From Quillaja saponaria (Eukaryota > Streptophyta > Magnoliopsida > Fabales > Quillajaceae), in contig CM055605.1 of NCBI GenBank assembly GCA_029379385.1, positions 15,597,001 through 15,661,000 of the forward strand: a stretch of 64,000 nucleotides of DNA, read 5' to 3'. The position numbers were made by a program, and so were the translations under genes. The notes below the pieces were generated by a model, which made no database searches, was not told where the DNA came from, and saw only the letters and a list, made by a program, of their open reading frames with translations. Positions within the stretch are counted from its first letter, which is position 1. Each line of letters starts with the position of its first letter. Positions 11,741 through 24,300 of the stretch are shown here, piece after piece.

Positions 11741-12430
11741 AAGGAAAAGGAAAGAACTTCATGAAAATAAAGTAAATACTTGAGGTTTAGAAACTACCCA
11801 CACCACGGTTCACTAGGCAGCTAGCTATTGCCATACTTGGTGTCCTCATGGTAGAGACAAGGGTGCAAGGCAAGGCAAGGCTTCTGTCTCTACTCTAACC
11901 AAGATTCACGGTAGCCTTGAAGTTGCTATGGGAGAGAAGGGAGCTGTACGTCCAAGCCAAGGGACAGCTGCTACAAAAAAATTGAAAACAGGCAGCTATT
12001 GCTAGCCAAAAGAAAGGCTGTTTTTCACGATTGCAAGGTAGAACAATACCTTTTGGCTAACTAACAACTAAAGGCTAGACAAGGCAAGGTGAAAATGAAG
12101 AAGGAGGGAGAGAAATTTGGCTGCAAGAGGAAGGTTTCTTCACGGAAAAACAAAGGAAGTAAAACAGGGCACATGCTGAAATCGAGTGGCAGAGAAATAG
12201 AAGGAAAACAGAGGCGGTTGTCATGGAAATTGAAAGGAATAAAGACAACTAAGTTGCAGCCAACCAAAGCAATGATGGATGAAGAGGAAAAACAAGAAAG
12301 GGAAGGTGGAAGACTCGGCCAAGACTTCTCCAGAGAAAGAAGGGTGGTGGCTAAACCAAAAAGGAAAGAAAGAAGAAAAACTTCAAGGTCAAAGTATAAC
12401 TAATGTATGGAGGAAATTGAATCTAGGTGT
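11741..12430. repeat. Purine-rich segment, partly duplicated at 49.77-50.02 kb
   Basis: The part at about 11,885-12,145 matches 49,770-50,020 (CTTGAAGTTACTATGGGAG, then CTAGACAAGGCAAGGTGAAA). The rest is purine-rich up to a (TA)n run. A lysine-rich open frame at 12,089-12,403 is a product of base composition: in the partial second copy its start codon is changed and the rest is absent. It may be the inner (5') region of family L in antisense. Confidence 0.5.
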
Positions 12431-12431
12431 G

Positions 12432-12462
<31 letters not shown>

Positions 12463-12780
12463 CCATTAGTTATCACTTTTCCAATTTATTTAGTTAACAT
12501 ATATAATTTACTTACAAAATTTATACTATATAACAAAATATCTTAAAACTAATATTTTCACATTATACTTAAAATTTGATTTCACGATGTTGGGTTATAA
12601 CAATGTACGTAACTACAATAATTCACGTACAACATTTTAAAATATCCACTGGAATATCGGATTATAATATATAATACCACTATGGATAATATATTATTAT
12701 TAATTTAAAAGCCTCATAAATTACACAAGACACTCCAAAACATATATTAAAACATCGATAATAAAATAAAGACGTGTTTA
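12431..12780. other. AT-rich stretch, (TA)n at 12,437-12,462, otherwise nothing recognised
   Basis: No second copy is seen in the window and there are no convincing reading frames. Confidence 0.4.
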
Positions 12781-13338
12781 TTTTTTGTTGATATTTCTTT
12801 AATTTGTTTATGTCGTTGTTCTTATAACTGAAATTTATCTATTATATCTAAAACTTGACTTTATGATACTGGGTTAAAACAGTTATTACATTCAACATTC
12901 TAAATGTTACAATATCAGGTTATTACAAAAATGAAGAATTACAGAATTAAAAACTATGAAAAACCAAATTATGTTTGTAAAAGAAAAAATTGGTATCGAC
13001 CTATAACTTATATCTATGATTTCTTCATTTTCATTATAATTAATTTTTATGTCATACACGTTGTGCTAGCCGTATTTACATTAGGAAATTTGCTAGAAAT
13101 AAAATCTTTTATTACAAAATTTCTTATTTTTCTAACCGTTAAAAAAAATAAAATTAATCTTTAACATAAGTTCTTGATTTTTATCTTTATGTCATGTAAT
13201 GAACAACAATCACATAAGTATTACAAAATAAAATAAAATAAAACTAATATTTCAAAGAAAAAAAAGGATCCATTTAATATAAGTTAATATAAAGATTGTA
13301 ATTGTCTTCATAAATATGACTAGGAAGAATTTAACATA
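12781..13338 (+). repeat. Start of the duplicated block (first unit)
   Basis: It matches 36,955-37,514 in order and in detail, including the words CTAGCCGTATTTACATTAGG and TCATGTAATGAACAACAATC. It is noncoding. It marks the left border of the roughly 24-kb repeated unit; the equivalent point in the second unit is joined to family D at about 36,940. Confidence 0.75.
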
Positions 13339-13549
13339 TCCCAAGGGGTTGACCAGATAGTTCAGAAGTTGTACTCCCTTTATTGACTTTCTTCATTTGA
13401 ATCTTCTTGGGGAGAGCTTTAGGACTAAACTCCTCACAAATTTCTTAATTTTGAAGTGCATGACCTGTCTTTGACCAAACCGAAAATGTGATCAATCGAG
13501 ATGTGTGTAAAATGGCCTGGACATACCTATGCGGAATAAAAAAAATAAA
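13339..13549 (+). mobile_element. tRNA-derived SINE, copy 1
   Basis: A 211-bp element is flanked by TTAACATA at 13,331-13,338 and again at 13,550-13,557, a target-site duplication of at least 8 bp. Near its 5' end, TGACCAGATAGTTCAGAAG resembles a decayed RNA polymerase III A box, and ATTTGAATCTTC at about 13,395 resembles a B box (GGTTCGAATCC consensus) about 40 bp downstream. The 3' end is GCGGAATAAAAAAAATAAA. Two other copies are at 37,515 and 50,022. The SINE call is inferred from structure. Confidence 0.65.
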
Positions 13550-13920
13550 TTAACATAATTTTATGATAATAGTGTGAATTAAAATTTAGAATTATCTAAT
13601 TAGTATGTTCATTAGCTGCACTAGTGACAATCAACATTAACCTTCCTTTTGCTACAAATATACAAGTAAAAAAAGAAAATGTATTTTTATGATAAATGTG
13701 TTATTAAACAAGAATAATTTAATACTATCATGATTAAAAGAATTAATAAAATATGAATTTATTAAAAAAATATATTTATTTATTATCCTAATTTACTATT
13801 ATTAGAAACTCAAATAAAATAAGACTTTTTTTTTTTTTTTTTTTCAGGTTTTTTCATCTATCTGGTTAGGTCCCAATGAAGTTAGGACACCTAAGCCGGT
13901 ATTAGAGAATTGATGAAAAT
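13550..13920. repeat. Flank between SINE and LTR-like family B, with poly-T
   Basis: It corresponds to 37,726-38,120. It holds a T-run at 13,827-13,845 that is longer and interrupted in the second unit (38,001-38,040). No gene is seen. Confidence 0.6.
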
Positions 13921-14866
13921 TTTACCTCTAGTTCAAGTAATTCTCTTTTTATCTTGGAGCTGATTCCTTTTCCTTTTAGATTTGTTTGAGGATTTGGATG
14001 TCAGGATTGAGTGGGTTTATGAATGAAAGAATATGATCAAGGTAGTGAGAAAAATAGTGGGTAAAATGTTGTTTGGTTCTTGTGGAATTCCAAGATTTAA
14101 ACTCTTTATTGTCACTAAATGATTCATTCAATTTCAATTTTGTATTTGAATTGTGGTTAGTGTTGGTGCTAGTTTTGGTTACACACATAAGATATATATA
14201 TATATGAATTGGAACAAAGTATGCTTTTAAGATGTTTGATAAAAAGACTGAAAGAATTTATTTGTAAATTAATATTTTGGAATTATTATGGTCAAGTCCT
14301 TATGATTAGGGACTACTAAGATATGAAATTTAGAAACTAAACGATACTTGGAAATGTAATTTCAGCTCTAGAACATAATGCTATCTCGACGACACTTTTG
14401 GACTCTAGGGGAAGCCACGTACAACAACTGTAAAGTTATGAGTGAAAGATATTATCTTTTGGTTACTAGTTGTGTTTTGAAATGTTTTCTATATGTATAT
14501 TATTGTTGGGTAAATATGTGTTTAGTACTTTGAGTTGAATATAAATGTTGAATTATGTGATAAAATTTTAAATCTTCATACATTTGTTATTTAGTGTGTT
14601 GTGCGATAGTTTGAATGATTTGTAAATGGTTGATAGGGCCAGAGAATTCATTTTTAATATGATTTAGAATCTAGGTGGACCAAGGATAAATTTCATTTGA
14701 TTAAGTGATTATATAAATATACATTCGAGTAACTCAGCCCCGGGGAGGTTACTGTGGGAGATTATATGTTATGGTGTGTGGCAGCTGAATAGCCCCGAGG
14801 ATGATATATGTATATGTACATAAATATTATATTTATATATGGTGTGAAGGAGCTGAGTTACTACGA
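13921..14866 (+). mobile_element. LTR-like family B fragment (first tandem copy, 5' end deleted)
   Basis: Compared with 38,121-39,480, the first roughly 410 bp including TGTTATAACTCGG are missing: the flank ends AAATTTTAC and continues directly at CTCTAGTTCAAG. It contains a palindromic box at 14,728-14,753 (AGTAAC, CCCCGGGG, GTTACT). It breaks off at 14,866 into CACTA interior sequence. Confidence 0.65.
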
Positions 14867-16787
14867 AACAAATTTTAATTATTTGCGACGATATAATAAC
14901 TTATTTGCTATGGGTATGCATTGTATCAAATAAGACAATCGCAAATATTTTTCTAAGTCGACCATTTTACATGGGTGACGACCCACAACCGTAGCAATAG
15001 TGAAAATTAAGAAAATAAACCTAATATCCATTTTCTTAGTTTGCATTCTATTCTTCTTTCTCATTTTCGGTTCTTTACCTCTCCTTCACTCACCGACTTC
15101 ACATCACATCTCACTCTGCTGTAAGCCACGAAGACTCCACGGGAAAAGCTTAGAGACCATTTTACAAAAGGAGATTGGGATCCAAAATTGCCTTACCTTA
15201 TCTCGTTTTCTAATAAGAGTGTAGAATTTTTTCTTGGATTTAGATCTGGCTACTTTTATAACTTCCTATTCTTCATCTTCTTCAATTTTAATTGCACGGA
15301 GAGTTTAGGGAGTTTTCATGGCTTCTTCTACTGTATCAAACTGTATAGCTTTCAAATCCTCTAAAATTTCAAGTATTAGTAACAGGAAAGTGGATCAGTT
15401 TTGATAATGGTTTCATGCTTGTTGAGTCGAATCGAGTCAACTTCATTCTTGTTTTGGTCTTCAATGCAGATCGAAGAGTTCATTTAGCTCGACTAGTATG
15501 TAGATCCTTGTATTGCATTAGACTTATTTTCCTATTTTTCGCACCTTAGATGTTGTGAATTTTCACTACTAAAAGCTAGAAGAGTTTAAAAATTTTGTTG
15601 AGCTAACACTGACTTATTACCCATATTAAAACCCAAAAGAAAAAAAACGATCTCTAGTTGTTCCATGATGAAAAATTCGAATTTAGGATATGGAAGGAAA
15701 ATTCTTCCTTTTTATGTTAGTGCTTTTTTAGAAATTCTAATTGTTTTTTATATTTCATACTACATGAAGAAGATTGGTCACTATTACTAAAAATTAGGTT
15801 TGTAAAGCATCTATTTTATTTTTATGCCAGTACGAATAGTAGTATTTGTATGTCTTTGATGTTCTTCTAACATGGGTGCTTCGAATTGATTTTTGCAGCA
15901 TAGGCTGGATGGTTGTTTATCATAGCACTAAGCAGAGAGCTAGTTGGCCTAACTGTCCTATATCAAGGGTAAGCTCTTATTGTCATTCTCATCCTAAATT
16001 TTTTGATTTGTATCAATTTTGTTTTATTGCATTTTAGAAAGATAATAAAATATCCATTGGTATTTTACCTCTGTGGTGTGACAAATATTGGCTTGTCTTT
16101 AGGGATTGATCGGAGAAAGGTGACTAATTTTATTGCATTGGACATTTAATTCATCATTTCTAAGCTTATTTGGGGTTAGATTGCCCATTTCAATCCTTAG
16201 TTCATTTAAATGGTTAGGTTGTCCAGTTTTGTTACTATGTTAATTACTTGACTTGTAAAAGTTGACCATCTAGCTATTTGTGGCTCATTTGAACTTAGTA
16301 ACTAATCTTTCATAGAGCAAGTTGATGCTTTATACTTTTAGACTATTTATTTGCAAACATGTGAAGAAGATGTTTATTTAAGCTATCACTTTTTCCTTAT
16401 CATTTTAATTAATGCTATGAATTATGTTGTCATATGAAACTGTAGGATTATTGGAAGGTGTAGAAAAAATGATGAAGGTATATATTGTTAAATTGGTAAA
16501 TTTTTTATTTTTTTTAACATGCAAATGCTATCATTCAATATTGAATTGGATGACAAAGTTTAGAATATTTGTATATGCATTTAAAAACATATCTTATCAA
16601 ATGTTTTATAACTTAGCATGACTAGTAACTCACATTTTTTACTTAGAATTTTAACTGAATAGAGTTCGCTCAATCTTGTGTATATAATCTTTATGATTAA
16701 GGGTGCTTAGGAAAAAAGAATTTGCATTATGATATTTTCTTTTGGTTTTCCTTCTAGTATGTGTGGTAGCTTATATGCTCCAAAAGG
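14867..16787 (+). mobile_element. CACTA element interior, both termini missing (copy 1a)
   Basis: It matches 39,612-41,525 of the bordered CACTA element, starting at AAACAAATTTTAATTATTTG. The CACTACAAGAAAA end is absent. Subterminal words such as ATTTGCGACG remain. It contains the decayed captured exon at 15,246 and the exon-like block near 15,899-15,969. Confidence 0.65.
15246..15404 (+). pseudogene. Captured transit-peptide-like exon, copy 1 (broken)
   Basis: It is homologous to 51,947-52,105. The start codon is CTG in place of ATG, and TAG interrupts at 15,306-15,308, where the third copy has TCG. The Ser-rich block after the start and the later SNRKVDQF ending are retained. Confidence 0.45.
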
Positions 16788-17965
16788 TTTTGTACAAATT
16801 GGAACAAAGTAAGCTTTCAATATGTTTGATAAAATGACTAAAAGAAGTTATTTGTAAATTAATATTTTGGAATTATTATGGTCAAGTCCTTATGATTAGG
16901 GACTAATAATATATGAAATTTAGAAACTAAACGATACTTGGAAATGTAATTTCAGGTCCAGAACATGACGCTATCTCGACGACACTTTTGGACTCTAGTG
17001 GAAGCCCCGAACAACAACTGTAAATTTGTGAGTGAAAGATATTATCTTTTGGTTACTAGTTGTGTTTTGAAATGTTTTCTATTTGTATATTATTGTTGGA
17101 TAAGGATGTGTTTAGTACTTTGAGTTGAATATAAATGTTGAATTATGTGATAAAATTCTAAATCTTCATACATTTGTTATTTAGTGTGTTGTGCGATAGT
17201 TTGAATGATTTGTATGTGGTTGATAGGGCTAGAGAATTCATTTTTAATATGATTTAGAATCCAGGTAAGCCTAGGATAAATTTGATTTGATTAAGTGATT
17301 ATATAAATATACATTCGAGTAACTCAGCCCCAGGGTAGTTACTGTGGGAGATTATTTGTTATGGTGTGCGGGAGCTAAATAGCCCCGAGGAAGATATATG
17401 TATATGTACATATATATTTTATATATATATATAGTGTGCAGGAGCTGAGTTACTACGATTACTATCCCTTGGATGCTTTATTTGATTTGTTTATTATATG
17501 TTTACTTGCGGGTATGTAAGTTTTACGTCATCCATATATGTATATATATATATATATATTATGTAAGGATTGTAATTGGATAATGAGTTATGTTATGATT
17601 TTTTATAAGTTTATGATGTTTTAAGCTATTACCCTTTTGGTACGTCTTTCACTCACTGAGTTTATATGACTCAGTCTTCTTTCTTCTATGTGTTTTTTAG
17701 CTCTAGGTTCTTAAACTCCTCTTGCAGTACCTTGACTTGCTAGTAGTTGTTGAGGCATGATACTCTTGAAAGGATGCACAATTGAACCCCCAAGAATGAA
17801 ACACTACAGTCATATCAGGGCTTAAAGCTATGTATTGTGTATTTTGGATTATTGTGTCTTTTTGTTGTTTTTTTTTTTTTGGTTCTTGATGCAACGGAGC
17901 TCCCTGTGTATATGTTCCCCTATAATGAAGAACCTCTCTGAATAATACAATCTAAATACCTCTAT
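16788..17965 (+). mobile_element. LTR-like family B fragment (second tandem copy)
   Basis: It repeats 14,205-14,866 starting at ATTGGAACAAAG and then runs on into the rest of B. It includes TCACTCACTGAGTTTATATGA near 17,650, the B version of the hairpin box seen in L. It ends near 17,965, where the CACTA interior resumes. The 14.2-16.8 kb and 16.8-19.2 kb intervals are a local tandem duplication. Confidence 0.65.
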
Positions 17966-19461
17966 GTGAATTTTCAAAACAGTAGCTGAAAGCTAGAATA
18001 GTATAAAAATTTTGTTGAGCTAACACTAACTTATTACCTATATTGAAACCCAAAAGAAAAAAGAGATCTCTAGTTGTTCCGTGATGAAAAATTCAAATTT
18101 AGGATCTGGGAGGCAAATTCTTCCTTTTTATGTGAGTGCTTTTTTAGAAATTCTAATTTCCTTTTTTTATTTCATACTACACGAAGAAGATTGCTCACTA
18201 TTACTAACAATCAGGTTTGTAAAGCATCTATTCTATTTTTACGCCAGTAAGAATAGTAGCATTTGTATGTCTTTGATGTTCTTTTAACATAGGTGTTTCA
18301 GATTGATTTTTGTAGCACAAGCTGGATGGTTGTTTATCAGAGCACTAAGAAGAGAGCTAGTTGGCCTAATTGTCCTATATTAGGGGTAAGCTCTTATTGT
18401 CATTCTCATCCTAAATTTTGTAGGTTTGTATCAATTTTGTTTTACTGCATTTTAGAAAGATAATAAAATATCCATTGGTATTTAACCTCTATGGTATGAC
18501 AAATATTGGCTTGTCTTTAGAGATTGATTGGAGATAGGTGATAATTTTATTGCATTGAACTTTTAATTCATCATTTATGAGTTTATTTGGGATTAGATTG
18601 CCCATTTCATCCTTAGTTCATTCAAATGGTTAGGTTGTCCAGTTTTGTTGACCATCTAGCTATTTGTAGCTCATTTGAACTTAGTAACTAATCTATGATA
18701 AAGCAAGTTGATTCTTTATACTTTTAGACTATTTATATGCAAACATGTAAAGAAGATGTTTATTTGAGCTATCAGTTTTTCCTTATCATTTTAATTAATG
18801 CTATGAATTATGTTGTCATTTGAAACTGTACAATTACTAGAAGATGCAGAAAAAATGATGAAGGTACATACTGTTAAATTGGTAATTTTTTTAATTTTTT
18901 TTTTAACATGCAAATGCTATCATTCGATATTGAATTGGATGACAAAGTTTGGAATATTTGTATATGCATTTGAAAACATATCTTATAAAATGTTTTATGA
19001 CTTAGCATGAGTAGTAGCTCACATTATTTTACTTAGAATTTTAACTGAATAGAGTTCTCTCAATCTTGTGTATATAATCGTTATGATTGATGGTCTTAAG
19101 AAAACATAATCTGCATTATGATATTTTCTTTTGGTTTTCCTTCTGGTATGTGTGGTAGTTTATATTCTCCAAAAATAGACTTAATGGTGTGCCTCTACTT
19201 GTAAATTGAAGGATTCTTTCAGGTGCTTCAAAATTTTGAAGTAACTAACATTGAGCAGTTGTTTTACTTTTTTGAAGAATGATTTTTATGTTTTTAAATT
19301 TTACTATATCAATCCATTCTACTTAATAAGATTGCAAGCCATTAACTTGCACGAACATTGGTTATCTACAATAGTTCGGATAAGTTTCTCTGCAATGTTT
19401 GTTTTTACCATTGTAGAAATTGTTTATTAATGATGCCATTTTCTTCGACGGGCTTATCTGC
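17966..19461 (+). mobile_element. CACTA element interior, both termini missing (copy 1b)
   Basis: It matches 15,570-16,780 and extends further, to the equivalent of about 41,840 plus 45,043-45,085. It carries the unoccupied LINE target at 19,398-19,408. The right CACTA end is deleted: the next recognisable flank equals about 45,385 onward. Confidence 0.65.
19398..19408 (+). other. Empty target site of the RTE LINE
   Basis: TTTGTTTTTAC followed by CATTGTAGAAATTG matches the single-copy form of the two LINE flanks at 41,830-41,840 and 45,032-45,042. There is no trace of LINE sequence or duplicated target, as expected of a site never occupied. Confidence 0.85.
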
Positions 19462-19611
19462 GACAGGAACCCATCATCTAGGAGTTTCGGTACCTTGCTT
19501 TGGTGGCCATGGATCTCTTATTTTAGCCATGGAAGCCTTGCCATGTACCTTGAGTGATTGGGCTACTTCTATGTCCCCATATAATTAATTCATTCTTTTC
19601 TTTTACTTATT

Positions 19612-19620
19612 GATAATTGA
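19612..19620 (+). other. Empty target site of the MULE
   Basis: GATAATTGA occurs once here, between CTTTTACTTATT and GGAAGGGTTGAG. At 45,526 and 46,426 the same 9-mer occurs twice, on either side of an 891-bp element. Confidence 0.9.
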
Positions 19621-20284
19621 GGAAGGGTTGAGTTTAGTGAGTTTGTAAGGAGTAGTTAGAATTTTATATTGATGGAAAGTGTGATAGTTAATCATTTAAG
19701 GAAAAAAGAAAGCTTGAATTAGATAGGATTATATAGTTGGAAATATATGTAATTCAAGTTTTAATTACTTTAGACTAGCAAAGAATTAAGCGTGTGAGTC
19801 ACTAATTTCCCTTAAAACTTAATTACATCTTTGTGGCATAGTTCAAAATGTTTGGATTTGAGAATTTTTTAAAGGTAAAATACAAGTTGGTGGTGATGGA
19901 AATTTTCCACTCACTGAGTCCGTGGGACTCACCACTCTCTTGTTATTTTTTTTTTAGTAACAGAATCTCTGTGAGCATTAATAACTGATGCTTGGCTTGC
20001 CGATTGTATGACGGCAAGATATGCATTTGAGATAGCCGACTTGAAGCCACAAGATGAAAATTTGTAGTCACTTTAGGGTTGGGTGTCTGATTTTGTATTG
20101 TGTTATAGTTCATTTCATTTGTTATTGTGTTATAAAGCAGTGTGAAGCTCCTTTTGGCATATTGTTGCTGTTAGTGACTAGTTGAATGTAACTAGGGATT
20201 ATATATTTGTATTTTGGGCATGTTACAAGGTACAGGGAACCTATACTGAAACTTTTAATAAATTGTATGTACTTCAGTAAATAA
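19621..20284 (+). mobile_element. LTR-like family L with a large internal deletion
   Basis: It matches 46,436-46,590 and 47,160-47,290, then jumps at 19,903 to the equivalent of 48,855 and continues to about 49,225. It keeps a perfect hairpin box (TGAGTCC, GT, GGGACTCA) at 19,915-19,931 and AGTAACAG after it. Its last roughly 170 bp with the CA end are replaced by repeat A. Confidence 0.7.
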
Positions 20285-21265
20285 CATTTTGGTTCTAAAA
20301 CATTGGATCAGTAGTTGGTAACACCGACTTGGCTGGCCGATAATGACCGATCAACTTCATCTTTTTGCCCACACATTTTTCCCGACTAATTTCACCAACA
20401 AACTTACATCGGTAATATTGTGTTTTTGATCGAGATTCTATTTTAGTTAGCTTCATAATTAGTTTCAAGTAAATTACACCCCTTTCCTTGAGTTTTTGTG
20501 AAATAACACTAGTTCAAAACTTGGAGGAATCGATAATCCCCTCTATTGGATGGATAGAAAAGTTAACGATGTTACAATAATTTTGGAAAAAAAACTAAAA
20601 AATCATGTTTGTATCTCTAAAGTAACAAAAAGTCTTATTTATAGTTTTCACTTTTCAAATGAGTTATAATACTTACTTTTTTTTATATCATCCTTTATTT
20701 TTTTTTAAATTTATTTTCCTAATAATAACCTCAATTTTTTTATTTTTTTTTATTTCTACTATATTATCCCTAATAAAAAAAATAGCTTGAAAATAAATAG
20801 ATAAAATTTATTAGTGATATTCTAAAAACAACCTATGACATAACTTTACGAGAAAAATTAGTTTGAATTTTAGTATTTTCTCTTCAAATAAATAGACTTT
20901 AAATTTGAACATATTTTTACCACTTTAACTTGTTAAAAAATAAATAAAGTTAAAAAACTTAAATAAATTGTGTTATATTAATTAATAAAAGAATAATACT
21001 AATAATAAAATATTACCATTTTTCATTTTCATATATTTCAACCTATAAATGAAAAAATATATTATTTTTTTAAAAGTGTTTGAATTTATCTTTTAAATTC
21101 AAAGAGATTTACATTTTTTATATCATATTTAATACTCAAATTCAATGTAATATATATATATATATATGTACTAGTTATCTGCAAGCACATACTTGTATAT
21201 ATCTTACCTGTATTTAATATTTTTAAGTAATTTAATTTGATAAAAAATAAATTATATATTTTAAA
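20285..21265 (+). repeat. Unclassified dispersed repeat A (full-length plus copy)
   Basis: It is the inverted partner of 6,491-7,445. It starts GGTTCTAAAACATTGGATCA. It is AT-rich in the second half, with T-runs and no coding potential. Confidence 0.7.
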
Positions 21266-21345
21266 AGTGTGGGAGTGAGTAGGAGAGTGGGAGAGTGGGA
21301 GAGTGGGAGAGTGGGAGAGTGGGAGAGTGGAAAGGTGGGTGGGTG
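21266..21345 (+). repeat. 8-bp tandem repeat (GGGAGAGT)n
   Basis: About eight units, the mirror image of 6,402-6,490. It lies between repeat A and the L copy. Confidence 0.85.
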
Positions 21346-21361
21346 ATAGTATGAGAGTAGT

Positions 21362-24300
21362 TTTAGCACTCTTCACAGAGGCATAACTAGCTGGAGGAAT
21401 GGATTGCCAACTCTCCGTAACCCGTACTCTAAAATAAGAAAGCAACTACGACTCTTAACCAAACTAATGAACAAAAGTATAGATTTATAAATAAAAGTTA
21501 GCCGTAAAAGTTTGTTTACTGAAATAAATAACAATTTACTGAAAATTTTGGCTGAGATTTCTCGGAATATGGAACATGTCTAAAATAGAAATGCATAATC
21601 ATGTTTTTATACAATAACCAGAGTAACAACAACAAAGACAATAAGAAGCTCCATTACGTTTCTTGTCACAATAACAATTAATTAAACTATTACACATTAT
21701 AAGACTAGACACCCAACAGCCATTATCGGTAATGGCCATCCTCAAATCCTGTTATTAAAAACAATACCACAGAAGAAAGGTCTGTCTTATGGACTCAGTT
21801 AGGAGAAAATAGTACCAAACGGGTACTAGCATCACTCAACACAAGTAATATAATATATAAAATAACATCATGTAATAATGTTCATATTTTAATTCAAAAT
21901 ACACGTACATATTGTTATTCGTTATAAATTCACAACTTACATGACTCATAAGATCACAAATAAATCAAAGCAATCATAACATACAAAGCAAATAAAAAGG
22001 CAACAAGTAACTCAACCCCACATAACAATAACACCTCCCACCCGGCATTTATACGCTAGCACAATAGATTAATCTTCATATATAATTCATCCCATTGGGA
22101 CAGAGCACCCAAACTGTTAAAACATTTATCATAATCAAAATATCTTAGAATTTCAAATCAACATATCCTTGGTGCACCTAGATCTCATTTATAGAAATCA
22201 AAATCCTTTCTCAGAAAAATTTCAATTTGTTGGCCATTATCGGTCACAAAAAATTTCAGACAAGTATGATTTAAATAGCTCATTGAAACATTGCATTTGC
22301 ACATTTATTTAAATACAAATACAATTACACATAAGAATCTAGCCCTTAAAGGCTACAATTAACCACCCACCTTTAACCGATCTCATTCATCACTTACGAT
22401 TGCATTCACATGCGTTGTTGATTTAACCAAACTTTCCAAAGCTACAAGTACATTTTCTAATTTATAAAATCAACATTTGGTATAGATAGGTTTGTTTATG
22501 AAATTTTTCTATTAAGCCTTTACATATCAAGTATTATGAATTGTACTTTGTATGGCAAGGTTGATAATGAAGAGACATTTTAGATGTCTTGACATGTATA
22601 GGGTAGAAGGAAATTATTAGAAAAGATAGAAAATACCAGTGAGTTTGAAATATTAAAACTGTCTAAACTTGGGGTTTGAACTAGTGTTCAGTCTAATGGT
22701 AATATCTGTCTCTAGGAAATTCTAAATACAGTTTCATAATAGGTATCATATGTATTATTTGGATATATATATATATATTAATATGGTTAATTATTTAAAG
22801 TTTACTCCTTTTAGGCATTTTTACAACCCTTAGATATATATTTATTTTCACTTACATACTTAATCAAATTTAATAAAACCTAGTCTAAACATTATCTATA
22901 GGATGTTAACTACCATTATTATTTTGAAACTTTTCCTAAAATCAGCCTTGAACTCATTCGATTCTTTAGATAAACAAAAATAAGGCACTCGCAAAATTCA
23001 TGGTTATCAATATCAGACTCCAAGCTTATAAAAACTTCATATTCGATAGTTAAATTACAAAAATTTCTATTCTAACTTATCAAGATATTAGGAGCATTTC
23101 ATCTTAAGAACATGATTCCTAATTCAACATTTAAGACTTTCTAAAGTTAGTTACACTAAAACTGGTTCAATCGGTATCTGAAAATCATAACCTTGAGTTC
23201 CATCACCTCCAAAATATTCATAACAAGGAATTAAAACCTAAATCACTCAAGATTTACTCTTTATATGTTAGGAACAACTTTTATTTAGAGGTCCTAAGCT
23301 AATTCAAACACGAGCCCCGACAATGTTTCTCGAACTGACTGAAGCTCACTCAAATTCCTGTATAGAACTGGCCTCAATTCCGTAGCTCTAATAATCTGTA
23401 TACTTTGAATCAGGTTATGAAATGTTGTATGTATCATCTTAAGACCCTAACCTATAGTTTTTATTTTGGAACTATTAATTTAATTCAGTTTTGAAAATAT
23501 TCGAAATGTTAGATTTCTCCAACTTGCAAAATCTGCCCCTACTTCACTTCAATAACCACTTCCAAGTTACTTTCCATGATTCTTAAATCATACATAATTA
23601 CACGAAATATATTTCTTGAAAATTAAATCTCCTTAACTCTTTAACCTTTTAAAATTACATTAATTAGTTCCATATCATATTTCTTAATTAGCTATTTTAT
23701 TTATCAAACTTAGGGAAGTCAACTTCTAAATATATGATAACACTTAATTTCTTTTATACGCGTTGTCAAATACTTTTAAAAAAATAATTAATTTCCTTTA
23801 GTGTGTATGCATTTGTATATATACATACAACAAGAATTCAACATATCTCATCCTTTTCATACTACTTATATACTAACTTTGAATCCGAATTAAATTACTT
23901 GTCTACAATTTATCTAACTTAAGAGTATATAAGTCCTATATTATAATACTTAAATTTCCAATTTCCTTATTCTACAATTAGACATAATTATCTTATATAT
24001 TCATTGTTCTTAAACTTTTGCATAGAATTTTCTTAGTTCTTAATTCTAAATCATCAGCTATATAAAAAAATATAAAGAAATCAAAGCCACAAACTAACTA
24101 GCTATTGAAAAAACTCATGACAAGGAGGAGTTTTCTGCATCTAACTACCTTTGCTTCCATGGCTAGATTAGGAAGAGTGGGAGCTATCCTTCTTGCTGCT
24201 GGCTACCCTAGCACTTGAGGTACACGGTAGCTTTACAGTTAAACTTAAAATCCTCCATGGCCTGAGGTGAACTAGTTAACTAAAGGGAGGCTCCAGTACA

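Noticed and set aside
12089..12403. Lysine/arginine-rich open frame of 104 codons, with an opposite-strand frame
   Set aside because: It lies in a purine-rich repeat segment. In the partial copy at 49,766-50,021 the ATG is changed and the frame is cut. No domain is recognisable.
18336..18346. TTATCAGAGCACT, resembling the TATCAGAGC of a Met-tRNA primer-binding site (also 40,668)
   Set aside because: It is inside an exon-like CACTA block, lacks the TGG start in the right place, and no LTR end precedes it.
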